The position numbers and the translations under genes are program-made. This document shows positions 1 to 10,175 of a stretch of 64,000 nucleotides of DNA, piece after piece. This DNA is from Ligula intestinalis. Lineage: Eukaryota; Platyhelminthes; Cestoda; Diphyllobothriidea; Diphyllobothriidae. The notes beneath the pieces were generated by a model. The model did no database searches. It saw only the letters and a program-made list of their open reading frames with translations, and was not told where the DNA came from. The stretch is taken from contig JAYGXS010000009.1 in assembly GCA_036362985.1 (NCBI GenBank), forward strand, positions 11,116,431-11,180,430. Reading direction: 5' to 3'. Within the stretch, counting starts at the first letter, position 1. Every line of letters begins with the position of its first letter.

Positions 1-955
1 GGCAGTTGTTGACGGAGGCAGTGGCCGGCGGTGATATGATGGCGGACCAGCCACGTGCTGGCCTGAATATACTTCGCACAGCTGCATGTTCGTGCAGGTT
101 GCTCATGTTTGCACCTTGTCGGTAAATCAGTTGATATTGCATCTGCAGTTTCATGGTCTGTTGTACTATGACACCAGACTGAGCACGATATGTGTGTGAG
201 CGTGTTACGCTATTCCGGTGTCGCACTACAGCCGACGCAGCAACAAGTTTGCAGACAAGGCTAACACTTGAGTAGCGTGCACGACCATGCAGCTGTGCGA
301 AGTGCATATAAGCCATCAAACATCACGTGACCATTCTGCTCTCTTGTCACCAGCACTCGACAATTACGTGGCACAAAACCCGAAGTATGAGTTGCCAGTC
401 CAGTGGCGTGTCAAGACGCAAATTTGTGTCTACTTCTTCGGCAGCAGTAGGCATGCTTTATTTTACTAATTTCATTTGCCTGCAATCATTATCATCTACA
501 GTCAGCGCATGTGTTCAATACAAATGCATGTTGTAACTTCTGCGAAAACCCCCGCACGGTCCGCACAACTTTTCTGTATATCGTTTGCGTTAGCTATGGT
601 GACAACTGTATTCACAGACCAGTTATACTCACTGCATCCGCAGCCTATCTTCTAACAACAGTGACAGCACCGTATAGCAAGCCTTACAAACCATGTTCCA
701 CCTAGCCACTGGATTGAGCTCAGAGGGTAGAAGAGGCAGGTCTAGTGACCTACCGTGTAGTCGCTCGGTGTTAATTGCACCATTCCGTGGGTAATCATTT
801 GCGACAACATACCCGTCTGACGCGTCATGCATTCCAGAAATTCGATGACATATTTTCTTCAAACTGGAAGTTTTTTCTTGACGATGCAAATGGGATGAGC
901 CATTTCCCATTCGTGAATTTTTCGTCAGGACAGGATACCTTTATTTCTACATAAT
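1..955. other. No supported gene; unique-looking sequence
   Basis: I see no convincing coding region here. Several short open frames exist on both strands but none shows a recognisable motif, and their composition looks like chance. The right edge abuts a Penelope-like reverse transcriptase remnant whose upstream part cannot be traced to the left of about 955. Confidence 0.5.
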
Positions 956-956
956 A

Positions 957-1800
957 AAATTGCTCAGTTTCTGCCTTTGGAACCACTACTGATTCGGGCA
1001 AATGTGAAATCAGCTGATAAAGGAAACCCCGATGTGATCATCGATTGCAGGACAACTAGCAGAACTAGTCCTGCAACGATTAGAGGAAAAGGTATTTTCA
1101 AACCTTTAAATCTATAGTATGGCTAGTTTATATAGATAACACCTTTATTGCAATGAATAACAATGATGTTGAAAGGCTCCATCATAAAACGAATGAGGCC
1201 TTCCCAGCCTAAACTTTTACTCGTAAAGGTACAATTCGAGACATACTACCTTTTCTTGATGAAAAACACGAAATCTGAGCGGTGGAAATCTAGCCACACA
1301 CAAGGAAGCTGCGTCTAAATTCTATTCCATATTCTATTCTTTGAGACAACGGTGATCTCCTCATTGAAAAGCTTGCTTACCTCTATCGGTTGTTTGCATC
1401 TAACGGATATCCCATCAGTTTCATAAAGAACTACCTCAGGCGTCAAGCGCAACCCCAAGCTACCAGCCCTAACGGAAAAATGAAAACGAGGAAATTCTAC
1501 TCCCTGACTTATACGCTGGCGACGTCCGATATAGTTTACACCGAAAGAGCCAATGAGGAAACTGCAACATGGCAAGCGTGAACTACCATTAATTAAGTTC
1601 GCTTGCTGCCACTCCTCCTGTGCTTAGGCATTGCAAACAAAGCGCTAGAAAAGACAACTTCGAACAAACAAGCCCAAGGGCGGTTGGATCTCCCACCGTA
1701 CTCACTGAACCCAAGAAAGCAGATTACAATTGTGTCCGATAACATACCGCGATTCACCCTAAGACATCCGTGGGAAAAGAGGCGCCCCACAGCCCTATTC
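957..1800 (+). pseudogene. Penelope-like element reverse transcriptase fragment (decayed)
   Basis: This is a broken piece of a Penelope-like element (PLE) reverse transcriptase, the enzyme that copies element RNA into DNA. In one frame around 1021-1105 I read ETPM*SSIAGQLAELVLQ, matching the PLE block normally written PMGSPISG..AE.VLQ.LE. About 25 codons later comes WLVYIDNTFIAMNNNDVERL (1122-1181), the catalytic palm block that is usually YVDDTF; here the second catalytic Asp is Asn (YIDN). It continues into ILPFLDEKHE, the conserved LPFLDV segment. Near 1390-1440 LFASNGYPISFIKNYLRR resembles the PLE region before the GIY-YIG domain. Frameshifts and several stops interrupt the frame, and neither terminus is present. 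Orientation is plus, opposite to the large PLEs at 9.5-15.7 kb. The assignment to PLE is confident; activity is excluded by the damage. Confidence 0.75.
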
Positions 1801-2625
1801 CAGTAGTGCGATCGAGTACTATGTGCACTGGACTACTCAATAGGAATTGGACCCTTGATATTGTATGCTGGAATGTGCTGACTTTCCTAGCTTTTCATAT
1901 CCAAAGCCTGAGAGTACACCACCTTTATGCCTACGATTCAAATATCTGCCTGTACGTGGTACGCTTCGATAAAAAGAACCGGCTGTATAAGGGTCAGTGG
2001 GGGTTTTGTGCAGTTGTTCATGTAGTAGGGGACGGAAGAGAGTGCTAAAGTATGCGTGCAGTTAAGCCACGTAACTAACAGCATGATGCTTCCTCAACCT
2101 TATAGCGGTCACATATATGTTTGCTAGCAGACGTTTACCCCGTCATTTGATAAGACAATACAAATCACCCGAAGGACTTTGTTGGGGTGCACACGATGAC
2201 CCAAATCAACAATACGCTCTGGTTAACCGCAGCCATGCCGGGAGGTGGCCCACTCTCGAACTCATTGATTTCATACTTTCAGCAGCCCAAAATCACACCG
2301 AATCCTAAAAAACAGCAGTTTCAAGTGCAAAACATGTCGTTTGCCTTGATTGCGGGGTTCCCGGCTCTTCGGCAAACTTCAGCAAGGAAGGCACTGCGGC
2401 TTCTGGTGGTGGATTATTCGGCAGTGGTGGCGTCACCTCTAATCTGCTACCACCACCAGTAACGCTTTAAGTTTAAGTTTTAAGCAACCGCTACCCCTCC
2501 GGTAGTGCTCCTCTCGTCTTCTGCCTTGACTCCGTCTGGACCAGCATAAGAAGTCGTCTGTAATGACGTCGCCTCAGTCACTTACTCGGCCGCTCCAGCG
2601 CAGTGCAGAATCAATATATATATAG

Positions 2626-2660
2626 CTGATGAAGGCTAATAAGCCCGAAACAGTTCTGTA
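2626..2660 (+). ncRNA. Hammerhead-ribozyme-like motif, incomplete
   Basis: The sequence has CTGATGA (2626-2632), a GGCT/AGCC stem with a 4-base loop (2634-2645), then GAAA (2647-2650) and a short ACAG/CTGT hairpin ending in GTA. These are the hammerhead core elements in the right order (CUGANGA, stem II, GAAA, stem III, NUH). Stem I is not supported: the bases flanking the core pair poorly. It is either a degenerate ribozyme or a coincidence inside a repeat. Hammerheads are known in the terminal repeats of PLEs. Confidence 0.35.
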
Positions 2661-2818
2661 TCAAGTTACCCCCAGACGCTGTCATACCCCCTTACTGCTA
2701 TTATGACTTGGCCGGAATCGGCATGGCAGGCGGTCACCCGTTGGGGACCTCTGACCACCACATGAACTTTGTTTAGTTCGGAAGCCTATTCGATCGGTGT
2801 TCGCACATTCCTGAGTGA

Positions 2819-2836
2819 ATATATATATATATATAT
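2819..2836. repeat. (TA)n microsatellite
   Basis: A short uninterrupted TA dinucleotide run. A longer one abuts the 3' end of PLE element 1. Confidence 0.9.
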
Positions 2837-3409
2837 TGTAATGTAGACCCCTGCAACTCCGCCCTTGTCATTTCCGTGAACATTTCCAAGGTGACATGCT
2901 TTTTATTGAAAAAAAAACATCTGACTTTCGAATCCTGCCACTCCAAATTTATTAGCTGTCTGTCTTTCTCGCTCTCACTATCATTATCACACCGCGTATT
3001 GCACTCGATAAATATGGTTAACCGAAGAAAACAAGCACATGTTAATTTATAGAACAATTATCCACGCGAATGCACAGTTACGCAGGATGTGACAATTGCC
3101 CTCTCCTAACAAGCGAACCCAGCACTACTAGATTCATAAGCAGCAGATAACGCCACTACGGCCGCAGAATCCACCAGCAACAGCAGCAGTGGCCTGCATG
3201 CTAAAACCTGCCGGGGAGCCGGGGACCGCGAAGTGGATGGCGTGTAGTAACGCCTGCAGCCTACGTTGTCAACACCCGCTAAGCCCGCGGTCGTGCACAC
3301 CTCGCTATCTACCGCGGCTGCGTCCACACTAGCATATGTCGTCACCTCAGTGATATCCTCGTCCCCCCCCGCGACGTACTGCATCAAGATATGTATGTAT
3401 ATATGTTGT

Positions 3410-3527
3410 GCTCATCATCCCTGAAAAAAGAAGAAGGAAGGGGATGTGCTTTGTTCAAATTTTATTTGTCCTGACGTTTCGAAAACATGCTCGTTCTCAT
3501 GTTCAGAGCGTGATGCTTATTCTTCCG
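3410..3527 (-). repeat. PLE terminal repeat with degenerate hammerhead
   Basis: Read on the minus strand, this begins just after the PLE protein tail at 3517-3894 and contains CTGA, an AACATG/CATGTT stem, then CGAAACGTCAGG. That is the layout of the hammerhead found in the better preserved copy at 9601-9640, with the CUGAUGA core damaged. It is therefore probably the 3' terminal repeat of the same element as the protein tail. Confidence 0.55.
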
Positions 3528-3894
3528 CCGGCCTTGAGTTAATGCGCCTCACCGAGAGCCGGGTGTTGTACCCATGTGTGACGCATGTGCGCTCGTCCGT
3601 CTTTTGACAGTTGATTGGCGCCATCCTCTCCACTGTCATTGGCGCTGCGTCAACCTGCTCTTCTGCCACCCCCGCGTTCACAGCATTTAGGGTTTCTGTG
3701 TCGCTACTCTCCCGCCTTAGCGCCCCGTTCTGTGCGGGTGTGAGCCTTGCGCGCTTGGCTTGGAAGGCGGGGTTTAACTCGATGCCTCTGTTGAGTGTGC
3801 CAGTCCACGAACAGCGTTGGAGCTCTAGTCTTGCCATCTTATCATTGGCCCTGCCGATCCTTGCAATCATTTTCCATTCAAATTCCTTAAACAA
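3517..3894 (-). pseudogene. PLE C-terminal (GIY-YIG tail) fragment
   Basis: A 125-codon open frame that looks like the part of a Penelope-like protein downstream of the GIY-YIG nuclease core. It starts EFEWKMIARIGRANDKMARL, comparable to FAFDDAEILARGSDRTTKET in the copy at 12.39 kb, then LNRGIELNPAFQAKR, comparable to the INRC..LP.SYQALS stretch, and ends with a basic tail containing THGYNTRLS. The GIY-YIG catalytic part and the reverse transcriptase are absent, so this is a 5'-truncated copy. It is followed immediately, on the same strand, by a terminal repeat with a hammerhead-like motif, as expected for a PLE 3' end. Open length alone would suggest a small gene, but the match to the other PLE tails in this window explains it better. 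Confidence 0.65.
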
Positions 3895-3899
3895 ACTTT

Positions 3900-6800
3900 T
3901 ATGTCACATTGCATCAGTTAATTTTCACATTGCTTTTTCTTTAATTAGTAGGTTTTTGTGAAAATTACATTTTTCTATGCTAGCAAATAGTAATTGTTCA
4001 ACCAAACTCTGACATTTTACTTATAGTTCTAACTGTATTGTTAGGATAGTTTGGGGGCACGCAGCCAATGCTCACTTCCCGCAAAATAACATTCATTACG
4101 GTTTAAAGCGTTTTTAATGAGAATATGCACCTACTGCAGTTATTATTTAAGCGTTATGAATACTGCATGGGTTCATTTGTAAGACAATCTAGGAAACTCT
4201 GTACAATACTGAGAGACCGCTGTGTGAAATTAGTTAACATGATAAATTCTGGGTAAAGACGTGCACATATTATGAGTTATCTGGGTTGACTTCTCCTGCC
4301 ACCCATGGACTTAACTTCATTTGCTTCGGAGTGTTGCCTACTGGAGCGTCGATATGTTGTTAGAACAAAATCTTACTCATGCATAAGCAAAACGCTAATC
4401 CCACTTCTGATTACTCTAAACATTCAGCTTTGGAACTGAACTTTTTTCGTTACTTCTAGCATTTATTGTTTTTAGCAATTTGAGTTAAAGCAACTTGGCC
4501 TTGGCCATATATTGTGCTGCAGTTGGTTTAACTAATGTGCTATGAAAATATCTACAAAAGTACTATATAATTGTGTTAGTTCGTGAGTAGATTGTTTCGC
4601 TTTTGTAAGAAATGATGCGTGTGTGAGCAGTTTAAAAACCAAAAAAACCACTTTGTAACATTTGGTGTCAAAATATAGATATACTTTTGAAATTCTGCAT
4701 ATCATATTTATACGTCTAAAGGCAAATGTTCAAACCATGTTTTGAAGAAAACGTAGGTTGAACTTTTTTTTCGCATCTAAAAAATGTCAGCTATACATTT
4801 CAAAAGACAAGGTTGTGATTTTGGTCTCGTATTTATTCTTCTCAAGTGAGTATAAATAACTATATTGGTCGCTTAACATTTATTTTCCTAAGAAGGTTTG
4901 TTTAATTTATCTTCAACATTCCAACCAAAATTGATGCGTGGCGCACGAAACATCGACTAATATCCTTATGGTTTTACATACCCCTTATTTTCTACAGCCA
5001 TTTTTTACTAAATTAAAACATACCCCGTCAGAGGAGTTACTAACAATAAGCAAAATATGCAAATTTAATTTAATCGTTTTTAAACATTATCCGTTTGGTG
5101 GTTTGACTTACCGTTTTACCAGAATAAAAGTGCAACAAAACTTTTCAAATTGAAATTAAATTGATTTGATGTTATTTTATGTTAGTCACGAAACAAACAT
5201 AACATCGAGCGTACTACATATAAGGAACGTATGTAGCATGTAACGCGCAAAGTGTGAGCACTTGATGCCTATTAATTTAGTGGCCCATATACTTTGAAGA
5301 CATAAATGCTTGGGGAGAAGTCAGTTTACCTTAAACCTTATGCACTAACATCTGTTACTTCGTTAACAGGTGTAAGTGCATTGATAAACAACTAAATACT
5401 CCTAGCTGAATTGCACCACACAAATGAAGATCGGTATGCATATCGTAGTCGAATATTCCAAACACCTGCGGGGCAGTTACTCACAGAGATTATTAACTTA
5501 AACATTCTTTTAATACTTATCTGCATTTTAGTTTCTTAGCATCTAGACGCTTCTCTCGCGAGACCTTGAAAGATACTGGACAATTCAGATAAAATGCCGC
5601 TGGCATTTGAATCACTCCTATTGGTTGGCTTTGAATAAGAAGGCACCTTAAAAGACGCAAAAGGAAAACGGCTGGAGAATAAGGATTACGTTATGATATC
5701 TAAAAAATTCGTATATCTACCAACGCTTATGTCATGCATGTCGAAAATATGTGTTTCGTGCTTTCGTTTACCGTTGTCTGTATTTTGCACAAAATACACA
5801 GTAATGGATCCCACAATAGTTTTGCCGACTCATCTCCAGATTCAATCTTACATTAAATCCATTTTCGGCGCTCTTCAAAGAAAGATGTATCACAGCTAAC
5901 GGTCACAAATAGCGCAAGCAGTTAACTTATTTTTTGCACTAAAGTGACGTCGTGGATTAGTTGCCCTGAACACTGACTAGTCTGTCTGATGGTATTTGTT
6001 CATGATACATATTCGCAAACTTAAATCGTTCAGCAGCGTGGATCTGTTGTGTGTAATCAACGATACTGCATATGCCTGTACGAAGACACATCCCTGGAAA
6101 TTTTGTGTCGGAAACCTCAAAGTACATAATAATATATATTGAAAAAGGCACCATTTGTATGCAGATCATTTTTATCTAACAAATAATAAAAATGAAGAGA
6201 TTATGACCGACAGTCACATAATTTTATTTGCTGACAGGAAGGTTAGCAGCCTTAATGCAATATAATTTATACAGTCATTAAACAGTGGATAAATTTTGTG
6301 TTCTAGACCCGCAATGTGATTGTCGAAGGAAACTTTTTGATCCGTATATCCTAAAATAAAACACACAAAACGAGAGTATTTAGAGATTAAGGTTAGAGTC
6401 GTACCATTTTGACAATTGTATATTTGAAATCTACTATGAAAAATAAAATTTTACAGGTTTCGCGTTTTCTTGCATGTTCGTTCGAATGTTCATCGTTTTT
6501 GCTGGTAATGTGTCACTTTCCACGATTACTCTGTTAGCATACGCCTAACAGATAGATAGCCTGCGTAAGCGGCGCGCACAGCAGGCTATCGATCGGCCAC
6601 CGGCAGCAAACAAAATTGCAGTCACCCAATCGATAATTCCAAATGTAATCACACTAATCACACCAGCAACCTAAAGCTGATTAACCCAGTGGACTTTACT
6701 CACCATCGTTTGTTCCCTAATTCTGTTGTACGTGACACACTGTTCTGAGTTGCTGTACCGTGATTGTCGCAGTAAACCTCTCCTTTCTCCGACCCACCCG

Positions 6801-9490
6801 ACTTCTCTGTCTGTCTCTCTTACGGGTTCATTGGCTCGGCGTTCGACAAAGTAAGCAGTACCAGGCGGGTCATAACCTTTTTGAAGTAATAATGCCCAAA
6901 ATTAACACAAAGGCTACGATGAATAGCTTGTGGCGGCTCGTTTTCGAATGCAGTGGGACAAGAAATCCACTTTCGTGCGCGTTGGTGAACGATCACTGAC
7001 ATCTAACGGTCACAATTACTGCAGGCAGCTAATTTACTGTTTCATTAAAATCTTATCTGGATACTTTGCTCAGCCTTCCCATTACGATTGACCAAAACTT
7101 ATATACAGGCCTAAAATATGCTATATGCGAAATGTGGTGAAAAGGTAAAAGTTAAATATTTTGCATATAGCTTAATAGTGTACGAATGAAATATTTTAGT
7201 TGAAACTAATGGCAAAGATTTGATACCACCTTCCTCTCAAACGAAAAGGCAACCAGGGTTTTGATCGAGGAAGGATAATAGTATACATTTATTTTACTTT
7301 ATTTCAGAAACACACTTATTTGGACTGTATATACAAAGCCTTCCCTATGATAAATGTATACCTATCAACATGCAGGCGCATATAAATATAAGACATCCAT
7401 GTATGGAATACACAGAGCCTAATGTATGCTTATTTTATAACACTGGTTAATCCGTGAACAGGTGAACGTTCGTGATGCCTTCTATTTTCTGGTGAAAGTA
7501 AAGACCTATATTAAATTAAATGATTTTATACAGCCGTACAGAATATTAGAAATCAGTCATTTAAAATCTAACTGAATGGGCCCCAGCGATTGTCCTTTTG
7601 AAACACGCGAAAGGAAAATAATGTGAGGGTTAGCTTTATTTCGTTCCATTTACCAGTATAATTGTCCAAAATCGACAGAAATATAATGTAGAATATTTTG
7701 TGACGGCTTCGTCGTATATTTACTGTTACAACATGTCCATTTTAGACTTTTATGATGCAGGACCAGCGACAAATACGGGCCGCAAATTCGAATTAGCAGC
7801 TCATTCTTGTTGAACATCAAAATATGCTTTGAGTTAACTAAATGAGGCTGAAATCATTATTGTAAGGGTAAATAATATTTTTAATAGTGCACTGATATTT
7901 GCCAATATCTATCGTCCACGATAAATTATTTTCTGTGGAAAAGCAGCTGTCGACGTTAACACTTACGTTTTATAAGAGTGGCAGAAGTTCTTAGGACGCA
8001 AAAGTGATCTGTTTTTTCATTTGCAATTCTAAGTCTGGAATGTTGCTTCAAAAAATACACACAATTGTTTTTTTGCATGGCAAATCATAAAATATAAGAT
8101 GGTTCGTATTGACGGCTTACAATTGTTGTGATCATGCTGCTATAAAACAGTGAAATCAAATAAGCCTAACATTTTTAATTGCAAAACACTCATTTTTGTC
8201 GTTCACTTTATTTTTCAGTTTATTTGGTGATGATAATAGGCAATGCCTTTGAAAACCTTACTCATACCGCATACAAAACCTATAAAAATTAGCACAACAA
8301 ACAGATTTGTGGCAAACAGTGAGTAGCATTGTTTTTTACAATAGATGTCTGGTCTTAAGAGTTCAGAATTGCAAGTTTTCTTGAGTGTCTACATTTATTC
8401 AATAAGCACTGCTTTTTTATACCCTCAGCAATCAACCAAACACTAACGCGTAGCACAAGGAACATTGGCCTATATCCTTTAAGTCCCTTAAGACCCTTAA
8501 GTCTTTATCCATTTTTCCCAGTAAAAAACAATACCCGAACATACATTTTCTTGACCTCTGCCAAAGGACACTGCTTGTTAATATAGTAAATTAACTGCCC
8601 AGTCAGAAGGGTGAAGCTTAATATGTCAGAAGAATAAGAAATATAAGTCAATAATGTGGATGCATTGTGACGGGTAGAGGAAAGGGGAGGTAATTATCAC
8701 AGAAAGGCGGTTCAGGTAACAGTGAAACCCTCTGAAATGTGATTAAAGGCAGGGGGGGGGGCAAATAACAGGGCAGCAGTCGGTCAAAGCGGCAGCGGCG
8801 AAGGAGAAGGCGTGAGAGGGACTATGATGATCAATCATTACCACGTAGGTGTGAGGTTGATCCCGTGATCCAGTTGATTACAAAGTTCTGGTTTTTGTCT
8901 GTGTATTGCAGCGGCCCCGGCGAACTGTAGGAGACAGCCGGTCGCTGCCCGAAGAATGACCTTGAATGCCTTGCTGTGATAGTTACATCCCCCATCCTCT
9001 ACCCCTTACTATGCACCCACATTTTGGTCTAGGGTTTTTCATACTATTTACCTACGCAGCTACAAACTTATAATTGGACAGTAAATCAACTATATTAACA
9101 GGTAATATCTGATCAGATAATTTACTTAAAAGGTTATTTTAGCAATCTCTCTTTACACTGCTTTGTAACATTATTCCTTTTGTTTTTGACCAATGTTTTG
9201 CAGCTAAATACAAAAATCAAAAAGCAATTTCAAGAAGAAACGAAAAAGATTTGAAGTTTAATTTATTCAGGAAACATACTTAAGATAAATAGTAATGCAT
9301 ATTAATTCGTAACGCGTACATTATTAGAAAATGATGCCTATCCAGGTAGGGGTCGATATATTTATAATATATGAACTTTTGGAAAGCTTTAAGTTTATCC
9401 TCAACCTTATGCACCAGTATCTGTTACTTCGTGAACGCATGTTAGAGCGTAAATATACAACGAAACGTAGTACCCTCTGACATGCATAGC

Positions 9491-9494
<4 letters not shown>
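3900..9494. other. AT-rich intergenic DNA; diverged internal duplications
   Basis: No supported gene in this 5.6-kb stretch. Some segments look like old duplicates of each other: 4920-5480 resembles 8430-9490 in scattered blocks (for example CTTATGCAC.A.TATCTGTTACTTCGT near 5337 and 9407), and the end of the segment near 5895 resembles 7005 (AACGGTCACAA, then GCAGNTAA). There is a poly-G run near 8752-8761 and two consecutive hairpins at 6531-6590. Confidence 0.45.
6531..6590. other. Two consecutive perfect hairpins
   Basis: CTGTTAG (6531-6537) pairs with CTAACAG (6545-6551) around a 7-base loop. Three bases later GATAGCCTGC (6555-6564) pairs perfectly with GCAGGCTATC (6581-6590) around a GC-rich 16-base loop. 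Two adjacent perfect stems of 7 and 10 bp in AT-rich DNA suggest a structured RNA, a transposon end or a folded repeat; I cannot tell which. Confidence 0.5.

Positions 9495-9522
<28 letters not shown>
9495..9522. repeat. (AT)n microsatellite at the PLE 3' junction
   Basis: An alternating AT run of about 28 bases that ends exactly where the terminal repeat of PLE element 1 begins. Many retroelements either insert into or generate such runs at their ends. Confidence 0.85.
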
Positions 9523-9672
9523 TGCTGATTGAACCAAAAATGCGCGTCCCCGGGCATAAATGAGAAGAAGAGGCGATCACGGGAACCATACTTTTACTTT
9601 CCTGACGTTTCAAAAGCGTACAGGCTTCCGTCATCAGAGGTGGGGGTTGTACCGCGCCTCACAGTATTTATA
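9522..9672 (-). repeat. 3' pLTR of PLE element 1
   Basis: This block is shared with 12250-12388 (same orientation) and 13024-13185 (inverted). Common landmarks are TTGCTGATT, CGTCCCCGGGCATAAATGAG, the TGACGTTTC...AAAGCG block and a GAGGCG boundary. It contains a TATAAATA sequence on the minus strand (9672 to 9665), about 30 bases upstream of the hammerhead region, plausible as part of a polymerase II promoter within the repeat. Confidence 0.75.
9601..9640 (-). ncRNA. Hammerhead ribozyme candidate with complete core
   Basis: On the minus strand: CCT (9640-9638), CTGATGA (9637-9631), stem II GGAAGC/GCTTTT (9629-9624 with 9617-9612) closing a 6-base loop, GAAA (9611-9608), a minimal stem III, GTC (9606-9604) and AGG (9603-9601). 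CCT and AGG pair as a 3-bp stem I. All invariant core bases of the hammerhead (CUGANGA, GAAA, NUH with GUC) are present; predicted cleavage is after position 9604. Stem III is too short to be stable alone, a property reported for PLE hammerheads, which are thought to work as dimers. The base pair next to the core at stem II (C/T) is mismatched, which could weaken it. Confidence 0.6.
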
Positions 9673-10175
9673 GTAGGTGACAGTCAGAGTCAATAGGGAT
9701 TAAGCCAATGCAAAGGAAGGGGGGGGGGCGGGGCATGGGACGGCTTCTCAATCATCGAGGTGGATTAGTTTCAGTCAAGGGGTCTCTCATCGGATTCTCC
9801 TCTTCGCACCTGTGCAGCTGTCATTGATCTAAGCTGCCGTCCTTGGACGGTGTTCCTGTTTGTGTTCACTCGTTCATCTGGTTTCTCACCTGCAGAATGA
9901 GCGGATGCAGCGGCTTAGTTGATAATTGCCCTTTCCGGTTGCGGTCCATCTACGCGTGTGTCCATCATGGGCTCACAAGGGCTCGAATTAACGTCAGATT
10001 CTGCTGTTCGCGCCTGTGCCACTGTGATTGATTTTAGCAGCCGTCCTATTCCGGTGGTCCTGTTTGTGTTAATACGTACATCCGGTCTTACACCTGCAGA
10101 ATGACCAGATGAAGCGACTACGCTGGTGAGTGCCCCTTCCGATTGTGGTGCAGCTGCGTGTGTGTTCACCATGGG

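Larger units (their letters stand above)
1801..3405. other. Intergenic DNA with repeats; no supported gene
   Basis: No convincing gene. The frame at 2117-2308 has a weak resemblance to PLE text (ASRRLPRHLIRQY) but I would not assert it. The stretch holds a hammerhead-like motif at 2626-2660 and a dinucleotide TA run at 2819-2836. The segment 2480-2770 is GC-richer than its surroundings and looks like the end of an unclassified dispersed element. Confidence 0.4.

Noticed and set aside
33..60. Tandem repeats or telomere-like sequence at the window ends
   Set aside because: No TTAGGG-like or other short tandem repeat is present at either end.
3611..3961. A 116-codon plus-strand frame
   Set aside because: Antisense of the PLE tail at 3517-3894.
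9324..9634. Minus-strand frames with long (YI)n runs
   Set aside because: They translate the (AT)n microsatellite and the hammerhead region; not protein coding.
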